From NCBI GenBank assembly GCA_964597445.1, contig CAZQXO010000001.1, positions 62,001 through 126,000 on the forward strand: a stretch of DNA of 64,000 bases. The letters run 5' to 3'. The stretch is from UBA10649 sp964597445. GTDB lineage: Bacteria > Actinomycetota > Actinomycetes > S36-B12. The position numbers and the translations under genes are program-made. The notes under the pieces were generated by a model, which had not been told where the DNA came from, ran no database searches, and worked only from the letters and a program-made list of their open reading frames with translations. Below, one piece after another: positions 17,180 through 25,867 of the stretch (position 1 is its first letter; each line of letters opens with the position of its first letter).

Positions 17180-17530
17180 ATGGGCAAGCCCCGTCCCGCG
17201 GAGTGGCCAGCCGATCTTCCACCGGCGTCGTCAGCCGAGTTCGACTCGCGGGTGGTGGGGTGGCTGCTGGATCGGTCCCCGGGCGTCGTCCGCGGCTCGG
17301 AGCTGAGGCGTCAGCCGCTCGCTCTCGGCGTCGTGGCGCGCCATCTCGTGATGGGGGAGATCGAGGGCCTTCGTCGCGCGTACAGCACCGCCCGCACCGA
17401 ACTGGGCGGGTCGTCCGCCGATCTGGCGACGACGCTGCCGGCCCTGGAGACCGTCGCCGCGGACCTGCTCCGGACGCAGCGGGAGATCGAGGCGGTCATC
17501 CAGGCGCTCCGGGACCGCGAAGGCGCATGA
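17180..17530 (+). CDS. Hypothetical protein downstream of acnA
   Basis: A 116-residue protein that I do not recognise. It starts MGKPRPAEWPADLPPASSAEFDSRVVGWLLDRSPG, has a short helical stretch with PLALGVVARHLVMGEIEGLRRAY, and ends in a long amphipathic, probably coiled-coil helix (LETVAADLLRTQREIEAVIQALRDRE). There is no signal peptide or metal motif. The ATG lies 4 bases after the acnA stop, so it is probably in the same transcript. Codon bias towards G/C in third positions supports real coding. Confidence 0.72.
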   Translation: MGKPRPAEWPADLPPASSAEFDSRVVGWLLDRSPGVVRGSELRRQPLALGVVARHLVMGEIEGLRRAYSTARTELGGSSADLATTLPALETVAADLLRTQREIEAVIQALRDREGA

Positions 17531-17580
17531 CCCGGGCTTCCGGACGCTGGTGTCGGGAGGTCGTGCTGACCGGATTCGCC

Positions 17581-17586
17581 TAGACT
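17581..17586 (+). promoter_or_regulatory. -10 element of dxs, leaderless type
   Basis: TAGACT ends 6 bases before the GTG at 17593; no Shine-Dalgarno sequence is seen. Confidence 0.5.
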
Positions 17587-17592
17587 TCTGCA

Positions 17593-19509
17593 GTGCCCCT
17601 CCTGGACCAGATCCGCGGACCCGAGGACGTCCGCGCGCTGAGGCCGGAGGACATTCCGGTCCTTGCCGAGGAGATCCGCTCCTTCCTCGTGGAGAAGGTC
17701 TCGGCCACGGGCGGCCATCTCGGCCCGAATCTGGGTGTCGTGGAGCTCACGATCGCCCTCCACCGGGTCTTCTCCTCTCCTGAGGACGTGCTGCTCTGGG
17801 ACACCGGCCATCAGGCCTACGTGCACAAGGTCCTCACCGGGCGGGCTGCGGAGTTCGACACCCTGCGGCAGGAGGGCGGCCTCTCGGGCTATCCCAGCCG
17901 CCAGGAGAGCCCGCACGATGTCATCGAGAACTCCCATGCCTCCACTGCCCTGTCGTACGCGGACGGAATCGCCAAGGGCTGGGAGCTCAGCGGTGAGGGC
18001 GATCGACGCCATGTCGTGGCGGTGGTCGGGGACGGAGCGCTGACGGGAGGCATGGCCTGGGAGGCGCTCAACAACATCGCCGTGTCCGAACGTCCGATCG
18101 TGATCGTCGTGAACGACAACATGCGTTCCTATGCGCCCACCATCGGAGGCCTGGCGCACCACCTGTCGACCCTGCGCACCACGCGGGGCTACGAGCGGGT
18201 CATGGGATGGGGCAAGCGGGTCCTGGGTCGCACCCCCCTCGTCGGGCCCCCCGTGTACGGAGCGCTGCACGGGATGAAGAAGGGGGTCAAGGACGTCCTG
18301 GCCCCGCAGGGGCTCTTCGAAGACCTCGGACTGAAGTACGTGGGCCCCGTGGACGGGCACGACGAGGCGGAGGTCGAGTACGCCCTGATGCGTGCGCGAG
18401 ATTTCGGCGGTCCGGTCATCGTTCACGTGCTGACGCACAAGGGGCGTGGCTATCCGCCCGCCGAGAACGACGAGGCCGATCGCTTCCACGGTGTCGGCAT
18501 CATCGATCCGGGCACGGGGCGGCCCGTCTCCCGATCCGGTCCGTCCTGGACATCGGCATTCTCGGACGAACTCGTGAGCATCGGGCGTGAGCGTCCGGAT
18601 GTCGTGGCGATCACGGCGGCCATGCTGGGGCCTACCGGGCTCGATCGCTTCGCGCGGGAGTTCCCGGATCGCACCTTCGACGTGGGCATCGCCGAGCAGC
18701 ATGCGGCGACGAGCGCCGCGGGACTCGCCTATGCGGGCATGCATCCCGTCGTGGCCCTCTACGCCACGTTCCTGAACCGGGCGTTCGATCAGGTCCTCAT
18801 GGACTGCGCGCTCCACGGCGCCGGGGTGACGTTCGTCCTGGACCGTGCCGGACTCACGGGCGACGACGGCGCCAGTCACAACGGCATGTGGGATCTCTCC
18901 CTCCTGCAGGTCGTACCAGGGATTCGGATCGCTGCGCCGCGGGATGAGGAATCCCTGCGACGGCTGCTCCGGGAGGCCGTGGCCGTGTCCGACGGCCCGA
19001 CCGTCGTTCGATTCCCCAAGGGCGCACTCGGACCCTCGGTACCGGCCCTCGAGCGCCGGGCGGGATTCGACGTGCTGGCGCAGTCGGGGGCGGATGACGT
19101 CCTCGTCCTCGGGGTGGGGGTGTTCGCCTCCCTCGCCGTTGAGGTATCGGCCCGACTGACCGCCCAGGGGATCGGCAGCACGGTCGTCGATCCCGGCTGG
19201 GTCACTCCGCTTCCGGAGACGCTCGTCTCGGCTGCCGCAGACTTCACCCTCGTCGTGGTGATCGAGGACGGCATCCGGGTCGGAGGCATCGGGTCCCGAT
19301 TCACCCAGGCCCTTCAGGATGCGGGGATCGATGTCCCCGTCCGCGCCATGGGAGTGCCCCCCAGATTCCTCGAGCACGGTCGGCGCGCCGATCTGCTGCA
19401 GTCCTGCGGTCTCACGGCACAGGACGTCTCGCGGGCCGTGGTCGAGACCATGGCAGGGCTCCAGGAGCCGTCAGCCGAGACGCCCAGCCGGGTGCCGGGG
19501 GCCTCCTGA
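17593..19509 (+). CDS. dxs: 1-deoxy-D-xylulose-5-phosphate synthase
   Basis: First enzyme of the MEP isoprenoid pathway: condenses pyruvate and glyceraldehyde-3-phosphate using thiamine diphosphate. TGGHLGPNLGVVELTIALH near residues 38-56 is the substrate-side motif. GDGALTGGMAWEALNNI is the ThDP/Mg motif, and IAEQHAATSAAGLAYAG in the pyrimidine domain carries the catalytic Glu. A transketolase C-terminal domain follows. At 638 residues it is full length. The GTG start is set by the adjacent -10 hexamer. It converges with the fadAB operon with 2 bases between stops. Confidence 0.97.
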   Translation: MPLLDQIRGPEDVRALRPEDIPVLAEEIRSFLVEKVSATGGHLGPNLGVVELTIALHRVFSSPEDVLLWDTGHQAYVHKVLTGRAAEFDTLRQEGGLSGYPSRQESPHDVIENSHASTALSYADGIAKGWELSGEGDRRHVVAVVGDGALTGGMAWEALNNIAVSERPIVIVVNDNMRSYAPTIGGLAHHLSTLRTTRGYERVMGWGKRVLGRTPLVGPPVYGALHGMKKGVKDVLAPQGLFEDLGLKYVGPVDGHDEAEVEYALMRARDFGGPVIVHVLTHKGRGYPPAENDEADRFHGVGIIDPGTGRPVSRSGPSWTSAFSDELVSIGRERPDVVAITAAMLGPTGLDRFAREFPDRTFDVGIAEQHAATSAAGLAYAGMHPVVALYATFLNRAFDQVLMDCALHGAGVTFVLDRAGLTGDDGASHNGMWDLSLLQVVPGIRIAAPRDEESLRRLLREAVAVSDGPTVVRFPKGALGPSVPALERRAGFDVLAQSGADDVLVLGVGVFASLAVEVSARLTAQGIGSTVVDPGWVTPLPETLVSAAADFTLVVVIEDGIRVGGIGSRFTQALQDAGIDVPVRAMGVPPRFLEHGRRADLLQSCGLTAQDVSRAVVETMAGLQEPSAETPSRVPGAS

Positions 19510-19511
19510 GG

Positions 19512-21608
19512 TCACGCAGGCACGGATGCCAGCCCGACGGGCAGGAACCGCCCCCCGGCTGCCGCTGCGGATGCTCCACTCCGGTCCAGGTACGGCGTCA
19601 GGCCGCCCAGCCAGAAGGGCCATCCGGCACCCATGATCATGCAGAGGTCGATGTCCTGAGCCTCCGCCACGACCCCCTCATCGAGCATCCGACGGACCTC
19701 GTCGGCGAGGGCTTGGGAGATCCGCGTGACCAGTGCCGCCTCGTCGATCGGGGCATCGCCCTGATCGAGAAGTGACGGGACCCGGGGGTCGAGGCTCTTC
19801 GTGCCGTCGTCCGCCTTCACCCACACCGACGAGACACCGGCATCCACGAGTCGTGCGAGGTTCGGTGACACCTGATAGCGATCGGGGAATGCGGCGTGCA
19901 TCGTCTCCGACACATGCAGGGCGACAGCCGGTCCGACGAGGGCCAACAGATCGAAGGGGGACATCGGCAGGCCGAGGGTGTCTCCCGCCCGGTCCGCCAC
20001 CTCGAGGGGAGTTCCCTCGTCCACGGCGGAGATGATCTCGTTGAGGTATCGCGTCAGCAGCCGGTTGACCACGAAGGCCGGTGCGTCCTTGACGAGCACG
20101 CACGTCTTCTTCAGCTGCTTGCCCACAGCGAAGGCGGTCGCGACCGTGGCATCGTCCGTGCGTTCGGCCCTGGCGATCTCGAGCAGCGGCATGACGGCGA
20201 CCGGATTGAAGAAGTGGAAGCCCACGACGCGCTCCGGGTGCTGCAGCCCGGCCGACATCTCGGTGACGGACAGCGAGGACGTGTTCGTCGCCAGAATGCA
20301 ATCCGGACGGACGACGGCCTCCAGGCTGCCGAACACCTGCTTTTTGACCGAGAGATCCTCGAAGACCGCCTCGATGACGAAGTCCGCATCCGCGAAGACG
20401 GAGGCATCGACGGACCCGGAGACGAGGCCGATGAGCCGGTTCGCGCGATCTCGGGTCAGGCGTCCCTTGGACACATCGGACTCGATCTGGTCGCGCACAT
20501 ACGCGACGCCCTTGTCGACGCGCGCCTGGTCCAGGTCGGTCATCACCACGGGTACCTGAAGGCGCCGCGCGAAGAGCAGGGCGAGCTGGCTGGCCATGAG
20601 GCCGGCACCGACGACGCCCACCTTGGTGATCCGACGAGCGAGGGACGTGTCGGGGACGCCCACCGGTCGCTTCGCCCGCTTCTGGACCAGGTCGAAGGAG
20701 TACAGCGAGGCACGGAGATCCTCACCCATGACGAGGTCGGCGAGGGCCTCATCCTCCGCCGCGAAACCCTCGTCCCGGGAGGCGGTGCGTGCCGCGCGCA
20801 CGAGATCCAGCGCGCGGTAGGGCGCCGGAGTCGCGCCGTGGAGCTTGGCGTCGAGCATCCCCTGCGCGATGTCCACGATGGCATCCCAGTTGGTCACGTC
20901 GATCTCCGGTCGCGCCACCGAGATCGTGCCGTTCAGCACCCCGGCCGCCCAGCGGAACGACTGCTCGAGGAAGTCGGGTGAGTCGAGCACCACGTCGACC
21001 ACGCCGAGCCGGAGGGCATCCTTGGGCTTCATCTGCCGGTTCTGCGCGAGGGCATTGGCGACGATGACCTCGAGAGCGTTCGCCGGACCGACGAGGTGGG
21101 GCAGCAGCCAGGCTCCGCCCCATCCCGGGATGAGTCCGAGGAAGACCTCCGGGAGGGACATGGCGGCAGCGGCGGCCGACATCGTGCGGTAGGTGCAATG
21201 GAGCGCGAGCTCGGTGCCCCCGCCCATGGCAGCGCCGTTGACGAAGGCGAAGGACGGCACATCCAGCTCACCGAGGCGCCGGAAGACGTTGTGCCCGAGC
21301 TGTCCGAACTCCAGGATCACCTCCCGGTCGCTCACCAGGCCGATAGCCGACAGATCCGCGCCCACGGCGAAGATGAAGGGTTTGCCTGTCACGCCCACCG
21401 CAGCGATGTCGCCCATGCCCGCCACGCTGTCGAGGGCGGCATCGAGGGACGCCAGACCCGCTGGCCCGAATGTCGTCGGGCGGGTGTGGTCCCGATCGTT
21501 GTCGATCGTGATCAGAGCCATGATCCCCGCGCCATCGGGGAGCGTGATCCGCTGGACCCGAGCATGGGAGACGACCTCATCCGGGTTCGTCGAGGCCGTG
21601 TCAGTCAT
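19512..21608 (-). CDS. fadB: Fatty-acid oxidation multifunctional protein (enoyl-CoA hydratase / 3-hydroxyacyl-CoA dehydrogenase)
   Basis: Catalyses hydration of enoyl-CoA and NAD-dependent oxidation of 3-hydroxyacyl-CoA in beta-oxidation. An N-terminal crotonase domain (oxyanion-hole segments GKPFIFAVGADLSAIG and NGAAMGGGTELALHC, and VFLGLIPGWGG) covers about residues 15-300. A Rossmann domain follows (VGVVGAGLMASQLALLFAR), then 3HCDH C-terminal domains with FHFFNPVAVMPLLEI. At 698 residues it is the usual alpha-subunit length. ATG 21608 overlaps the fadA stop (ATGA), so the two subunits are coupled. Control is likely from the tandem operator before fadA. Confidence 0.95.
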   Translation of the reverse strand: MTDTASTNPDEVVSHARVQRITLPDGAGIMALITIDNDRDHTRPTTFGPAGLASLDAALDSVAGMGDIAAVGVTGKPFIFAVGADLSAIGLVSDREVILEFGQLGHNVFRRLGELDVPSFAFVNGAAMGGGTELALHCTYRTMSAAAAAMSLPEVFLGLIPGWGGAWLLPHLVGPANALEVIVANALAQNRQMKPKDALRLGVVDVVLDSPDFLEQSFRWAAGVLNGTISVARPEIDVTNWDAIVDIAQGMLDAKLHGATPAPYRALDLVRAARTASRDEGFAAEDEALADLVMGEDLRASLYSFDLVQKRAKRPVGVPDTSLARRITKVGVVGAGLMASQLALLFARRLQVPVVMTDLDQARVDKGVAYVRDQIESDVSKGRLTRDRANRLIGLVSGSVDASVFADADFVIEAVFEDLSVKKQVFGSLEAVVRPDCILATNTSSLSVTEMSAGLQHPERVVGFHFFNPVAVMPLLEIARAERTDDATVATAFAVGKQLKKTCVLVKDAPAFVVNRLLTRYLNEIISAVDEGTPLEVADRAGDTLGLPMSPFDLLALVGPAVALHVSETMHAAFPDRYQVSPNLARLVDAGVSSVWVKADDGTKSLDPRVPSLLDQGDAPIDEAALVTRISQALADEVRRMLDEGVVAEAQDIDLCMIMGAGWPFWLGGLTPYLDRSGASAAAAGGRFLPVGLASVPA

Positions 21609-22804
21609 GCCTTGCTCCCGTCGTGGTTGAGGTTCTCCCAGATCACGGTTCCGCCCATGCCGAGACCGATGCACATGGTGGTGATGCCGTAGCGAGCCTC
21701 CGGATGGCGCTCGAAGTCACGGGACAGGTAGGTCATCAGCCGGATGCCGCTCGAGGCCAGCGGGTGACCCACGGCGATCGCTCCGCCCATGGGGTTGACG
21801 CGTGGGTCGTCATCGGCGATGCCGAAGTGCTCGAGGAAGGCAAGTACCTGAACCGCGAACGCCTCGTTCACCTCGAAAAGATCGATGTCATCGATCGACA
21901 GCCCGGCTCGAGAGAGTGCCTTGACCGTGCTGGGGATGGGGCCAGCGCCCATGAACTCCGGCTCGACACCGGCGAACGCGAATCCGACCATGCGCATGCG
22001 CTTGGCCAGTCCGAGCCTGTCGGCCATCGCCTCGGACGCGAGCAGGGCGCCGGTGGCGCCGTCGTTCAGCCCCGAGGCGTTTCCTGCGGTCACGCGCCCA
22101 TGGGGCCGGAAGGGCGTCTTCAAGGAGGACAGTCCCTCCATCGTGGTCTCCGGTCGCATCGACTCGTCACGATCCAGGAGTCCCCAGCCCCGTTCTGAGG
22201 AGCGCGTCGCGATCGGGACGAGATCCGGCTGGATCCACCCCTGCGCATACGCCTCGGCTGTCTTTCGCTGGGACGCCAGGGCGTAGGCGTCTGACCGCTC
22301 CTTCGTGAGCGTCGGGAATCGGTCGTGCAGGTTCTCCGCGGTTGCACCCATCACCAGGGCATCGGTGTCGACGAGGCGCTCGGAGAGGAATCGCGGGTTG
22401 GGGTCCATGCCGTCACCCATGGGATGACGGGACATGCTCTCGACACCTCCCGCCAGGACGACGTCGTAGGCACCCGCCATGATGCCGGAGCTCAGCGTCG
22501 TCACGGCGGTCATGGCGCCAGCGCACATGCGGTCGATCGCGTAGCCCGGCACGGTAAACGGCAGCCCGGCGAGCAGGGAGGCCGTGCGGCCCAGGGTCAT
22601 GCCCTGATCGCCAACCTGCGTCGTCGCCGCGACCGCCACATCGTCGATCTGCTCGGGGGGCAGGGCGGGGTTGCGGCGCAGCAGTTCACGGAAGACGTTC
22701 ACGACGAGATCGTCTGCACGCGTCTCGGCGAGAGCGCTCCCCGCCTTGCCGAAGGGCGTGCGGACACCGTCCACGAACACGACGTCCTGGATCGATCGGG
22801 TCAC
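21605..22804 (-). CDS. fadA: Acetyl-CoA C-acyltransferase (thiolase)
   Basis: Cleaves 3-ketoacyl-CoA with CoA in the last step of beta-oxidation, partner of FadB. The acyl-accepting Cys is in DRMCAGAMTAV near residue 92. Catalytic His and Cys are in GGAIAVGHPLASSG and TTMCIGLGMGG near the C terminus, with NASGLNDGA between. At 399 residues it has the standard length. GTG 22804 follows GGGGAGTCCCC. It is the first gene of the operon, downstream of a tandem palindromic operator. Confidence 0.96.
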   Translation of the reverse strand: MTRSIQDVVFVDGVRTPFGKAGSALAETRADDLVVNVFRELLRRNPALPPEQIDDVAVAATTQVGDQGMTLGRTASLLAGLPFTVPGYAIDRMCAGAMTAVTTLSSGIMAGAYDVVLAGGVESMSRHPMGDGMDPNPRFLSERLVDTDALVMGATAENLHDRFPTLTKERSDAYALASQRKTAEAYAQGWIQPDLVPIATRSSERGWGLLDRDESMRPETTMEGLSSLKTPFRPHGRVTAGNASGLNDGATGALLASEAMADRLGLAKRMRMVGFAFAGVEPEFMGAGPIPSTVKALSRAGLSIDDIDLFEVNEAFAVQVLAFLEHFGIADDDPRVNPMGGAIAVGHPLASSGIRLMTYLSRDFERHPEARYGITTMCIGLGMGGTVIWENLNHDGSKA

Positions 22805-22840
22805 GGGGACTCCCCACTCTCGGCTTCGCGGTCTGCCGAA

Positions 22841-22846
22841 ATACTA
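22841..22846 (-). promoter_or_regulatory. fadAB promoter -10 element
   Basis: TAGTAT on the minus strand shares bases with the nearer operator copy, as expected for a repressible promoter. It is followed by a leader of about 30 bases. Confidence 0.5.
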
Positions 22847-22883
22847 CTCGCCGGTAACTTGCGTGACTACTCGCGAGTAACTT
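22845..22883 (-). promoter_or_regulatory. Tandem palindromic operator of the fadAB operon
   Basis: Two 16-base copies, TACTCGCCGGTAACTT (22845-22860) and TACTCGCGAGTAACTT (22868-22883) in plus-strand reading, lie 23 bases apart. The second contains the perfect palindrome TACTCGCGAGTA; the first has one mismatched pair. The distal copy overlaps the stop codon of rnd and the proximal copy overlaps the -10 element. A TetR- or GntR-type fatty-acid regulator is the likely ligand, but its identity is inferred. Confidence 0.7.
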
Positions 22884-24138
22884 CCGGCGCGGCGAGCGCC
22901 GGCAGGAGCACCGGCAGGGTCACGTTCACCTGCCATGACCGTGCGCCCAGGGACAGGAGCTGTGCGGACACCGTGTCCGGGTCGACCGGGTCCGGAGGCG
23001 ACCAGCACAGCCGCCGAACGGTCTCCGGAGACAGGAGGTTCTCCACGGGCATTCCCAGGGAGTCCGCCAGGTCGGCCAACCCCGCCCGCGCGGTGGACAG
23101 CCGTGCATGCGCCGCGGGGTCTCGATCCGCCCAGGCCCGTGCGGGCGGGGGGCCCTCCGACCGCGCTGCGGGCGGCGGCCAGTCCGACTCCGGGCAGGTG
23201 CGACCGCGCTCCAGGGCGGCCCACCAGCGGGGGAGGTACCTCTGCGCCCCGCGTCCGTGGAAGCCGTCGACCCGGAGGAGCTCCTGCCGCGAGGAGGCCG
23301 CGGATTGAGCCGCCGCGATGATCGCTGAGTCGGGAATCAACCGCCCCACGGCAATGTCCCGCTCCTGACCGAGAGTGTCACGCTCCCTCCAGAGCTCGCG
23401 CACGATGGCCAGGACTCGGCCCTGACGCACGCGATGCAGCCCGGATGTTCGGCGCCAGTCGTCATCGCTTCGCTCCCGTGCCCGGAAGGTGAGCAGAGAC
23501 GCGAACTCCTCGCGCGCCATATCGGACTTCCCGGCTCGGTCGAGCTCGCGCGCGAGTGCTTCGCGGAGCTCGATCAGAAGCTCGACGTCCAGCGCCGCGT
23601 AACGCAACTGGGCGGGGGAGAGGGGCCTCGCGGACCAGTCGGTTGCTCCATGACCCTTCTCGAGGACCTCGCCCAGCTCGCTCAGCACCAGAGCCGCGAG
23701 CCCGACGCGTTCACGCCCGAGAAGACGGCCGGCCAACTCGGTGTCGAACAGCGTGTCCGGGACAAGCCCCACCTCGGCGAGGCAGGGAAGGTCCTGCGTG
23801 GCGGCATGGAGGATCCACTCCGTGCCGCGCAGTGCCTCCTGAAGAGCCGTCAGATCCGGCACCTCGATCGGATCGATGAGCCCTGTTCCCGATCCCTTCC
23901 GACGCAGCTGGATGAGGTAGGCGCGCTGGCCGTAGCGGAACCCGGATGCGCGTTCGGCATCGATGGCGACGGGGCCCGTGCCCTGCGCCAGACGCCTGCA
24001 GTACTCGTCCAGCGCTTCCCGGGTCACGATGAGGGGTGGGACGCCCTCCCGGGGTTCGAAGGGTGCTCGAATCGACTCACCGGAAGCCTCACGCACCTCA
24101 TCTGAGGACTCCACGGAGGATCCAGCCTCATCCGTCAT
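22867..24138 (-). CDS. rnd: Ribonuclease D-like exonuclease with HRDC domain
   Basis: A 3'-5' exoribonuclease-type protein of 423 residues. The DEDD nuclease domain is visible: GPVAIDAERASGFRY (Exo I), WILHAATQDLPCLAEVGL (Exo II) and LRYAALDVELLIELR (Exo III, DEDDy-type Tyr). An HRDC helical domain follows, with VRELWRERDTLGQERDIAVGRLIPD. This architecture fits RNase D. The ATG overlaps the DUF3000 stop (ATGA). Its stop codon lies inside the fadAB operator. The role is inferred as tRNA or small-RNA 3' maturation. Confidence 0.92.
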   Translation of the reverse strand: MTDEAGSSVESSDEVREASGESIRAPFEPREGVPPLIVTREALDEYCRRLAQGTGPVAIDAERASGFRYGQRAYLIQLRRKGSGTGLIDPIEVPDLTALQEALRGTEWILHAATQDLPCLAEVGLVPDTLFDTELAGRLLGRERVGLAALVLSELGEVLEKGHGATDWSARPLSPAQLRYAALDVELLIELREALARELDRAGKSDMAREEFASLLTFRARERSDDDWRRTSGLHRVRQGRVLAIVRELWRERDTLGQERDIAVGRLIPDSAIIAAAQSAASSRQELLRVDGFHGRGAQRYLPRWWAALERGRTCPESDWPPPAARSEGPPPARAWADRDPAAHARLSTARAGLADLADSLGMPVENLLSPETVRRLCWSPPDPVDPDTVSAQLLSLGARSWQVNVTLPVLLPALAAPEVTRE

Positions 24139-24734
24139 GAGCGAGCACGAGCACGACGGTGCGGAACGATTCCGACGTCGCTCGGCAGGGGCGGCAGCCC
24201 TGCCGACAGGGCCATGAGATCCAGCCAGGCGCTCGCATGCGCGGCCATGTCGTCCAGAAGCACGCCGTCGGAGCCCTCCGAGGGAGTCCACGAGGCTCGG
24301 ATCTCCACGTAGCCCTCATCAGGTCTCTCAGCCATCGTCCCGAAGGACCGACCGGCCGTGCGGGTGACGGTGCCGCCCAACTGCGTGACGTGGCATTCGC
24401 GGAGCGACAGGGACTCCGTGACCCAGCTCCATCCGACATCGTGGAGCAGGTCATCGTGGAGCAGGTCGACCTCGAGCTCGGCACGGACGAACACCACGGC
24501 GCGGAACGAGCCCTCCCACTCATCCACCCCATCGGGGTCATGCAGCAGCACGAAGCGGCCGCTGACGAGATCGGACTCGGGATCCGCCATCTCGGCCGTG
24601 ACGGCGACGGTCGACGGCGCGAGCCGTGCGGGCGCAGGCGCCTCTCGCAGGACGAAATCCGGTCGAACAGGCACGCTCGCCAGTCGAGACACCACGTCCT
24701 CGAACGTGCCCTCACCTGGAGATACCGGTCTCAC
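24135..24734 (-). CDS. DUF3000 family protein
   Basis: A 199-residue actinobacterial protein recognised by the DUF3000 order: an N-terminal F-x-x-x-v-x-L segment, VEIRASWTPSEGSDGVLLDD-like region, and AWLDLMALSAGLPPLP near the end. GTG 24734 lies 6 bases after a TAACCT hexamer and has no ribosome site. It is the first gene of an operon with rnd, an association common in actinobacteria. Function is unknown. Confidence 0.9.
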   Translation of the reverse strand: MRPVSPGEGTFEDVVSRLASVPVRPDFVLREAPAPARLAPSTVAVTAEMADPESDLVSGRFVLLHDPDGVDEWEGSFRAVVFVRAELEVDLLHDDLLHDVGWSWVTESLSLRECHVTQLGGTVTRTAGRSFGTMAERPDEGYVEIRASWTPSEGSDGVLLDDMAAHASAWLDLMALSAGLPPLPSDVGIVPHRRARARS

Positions 24735-24740
24735 TCGGGC

Positions 24741-24746
24741 AGGTTA
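24741..24746 (-). promoter_or_regulatory. -10 element of DUF3000-rnd, leaderless type
   Basis: TAACCT on the minus strand ends 6 bases before the GTG at 24734. Confidence 0.5.
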
Positions 24747-24808
24747 CGACGGGTCGGTGCCCGCCGCCGACTGCCGCGCCGCGGGGTCCCGTCCGCGGGA
24801 CCCCGGAC

Positions 24809-25267
24809 TCAGCCTCGGTCCTGCGCCTCGAAAGTCATGCTCACCGAGTTGATGCAGTAGCGCTGGTTCGTGGGGGTGTCGTATCCCTCACCGGAGAAGA
24901 CGTGTCCCAGATGACCACCGCAGGAGGCGCAGCGCACCTCGACGCGGGCCATCCCGAGTGAGGTGTCCGGCAGGAGGATGACGGAGTCTGCGGCGAGGGG
25001 CGTGAAGAAGCTGGGCCAACCGCAGTGGGAGTCGAACTTCGCCTCGCTGCGGAAGAGCTCCGAGTCGCAGGCGCGGCAGCGGTACACGCCGACCTCGTGG
25101 TTGTCGGTGTACTGACCGGTGAAGGGCGCCTCCGTTCCCGCGGCTCGCAGGATCCGGTACTCCTCAGGCGTGAGCCGTGAGCGCCATTCCTCCTCCGTCC
25201 GGACCACGGGGTACGGAGTGCCATCCGGTCTCGATCCACCGTCCGAGGCGGGTGTGCTGTGCGACAT
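24809..25267 (-). CDS. msrB: Peptide-methionine (R)-S-oxide reductase
   Basis: Repairs methionine-R-sulfoxide in proteins. The zinc CxxC pairs are YRCRACDS and RCASCGGHLGHVF. The conserved HCGWPSFF substrate pocket and catalytic Cys in RYCINSVSM are intact. At 152 residues it is a normal single-domain MsrB. The ATG follows a leaderless-type promoter and is divergent from the NUDIX gene. Confidence 0.97.
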   Translation of the reverse strand: MSHSTPASDGGSRPDGTPYPVVRTEEEWRSRLTPEEYRILRAAGTEAPFTGQYTDNHEVGVYRCRACDSELFRSEAKFDSHCGWPSFFTPLAADSVILLPDTSLGMARVEVRCASCGGHLGHVFSGEGYDTPTNQRYCINSVSMTFEAQDRG

Positions 25268-25273
25268 GCCGTC

Positions 25274-25279
25274 ACTGTA
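25274..25279 (-). promoter_or_regulatory. -10 element of msrB, leaderless type
   Basis: TACAGT on the minus strand ends 6 bases before the ATG at 25267. Confidence 0.5.
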
Positions 25280-25311
25280 GGTGCGTCTGCAGATTCCCGC
25301 TTCGGGACGGC

Positions 25312-25317
25312 TACCCT
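25312..25317 (+). promoter_or_regulatory. -10 element of the NUDIX gene, leaderless type
   Basis: TACCCT ends 6 bases before the GTG at 25324. Confidence 0.5.
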
Positions 25318-25323
25318 CGTCGC

Positions 25324-25860
25324 GTGAGCGAGATCCTGGACACCAGGGGCGCGTGGCTCGCCGAGGACGACCTCGCGTCCGCGCGCGACCGGCTGCCGAT
25401 CGTGTACGTCGACGCCGTGCCCGTGCGCACCGACGAGCGCGGGCAGGTGGTCCAGATCGGCCTTCTCCTGCGTGCCATGCCGGACGGCACGATCTCCCGC
25501 GCCGTGGTCTCCGGTCGAGTCCTCTACGGCGAGCGGGTCAGGGACGCGCTGATGCGTCACCTCGAGAAGGATCTGGGCACCATGGCCCTGCCCCGGGTAG
25601 CACCCTCACCCCAGCCCTTCACCATCGTCGAGTACTTTCCCGATCCGACGGTCACGGGATTCCACGATCCCCGACAGCACGCCGTGTCGCTTGCCTTCAT
25701 CGTTCCGCTCGAGGGCGACTGCGCTCCCTCGCAGGAGGCTCTGGACCTCGTCTGGGTCTCACCGGCGGAGGCGGTGAGTCCCCAGTTCGAGGCCGAGATG
25801 TCCGGTGGGCAGGGGCGTCTCGTGCGCATGGCGCTCGCCCACTGCGGGCTTCTCGCCTGA
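25324..25860 (+). CDS. DUF4916 / NUDIX-like family protein
   Basis: A 178-residue protein with a NUDIX-like fold order: IVYVDAVPVRTDERGQVVQIGLLLRAMPDGTISRAVVSGRVLYGERVRDALMRHLEKDLG, then FTIVEYFPDP and a HAVSLAFIVPL strand. The region where a NUDIX box belongs lacks the full GxxxxxExxxxxxxREUxEExGU pattern, so ordinary NUDIX catalysis is doubtful. This degenerate box is usual for DUF4916. The GTG start is set by the adjacent -10 hexamer. The product may bind a nucleotide; no substrate can be assigned. Confidence 0.82.
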   Translation: MSEILDTRGAWLAEDDLASARDRLPIVYVDAVPVRTDERGQVVQIGLLLRAMPDGTISRAVVSGRVLYGERVRDALMRHLEKDLGTMALPRVAPSPQPFTIVEYFPDPTVTGFHDPRQHAVSLAFIVPLEGDCAPSQEALDLVWVSPAEAVSPQFEAEMSGGQGRLVRMALAHCGLLA

Positions 25861-25867
25861 CGTCGAT

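Noticed and set aside
17311..19377. A 688-codon frame antisense to dxs
   Set aside because: Same explanation: a shadow of a high-GC gene with no family resemblance.
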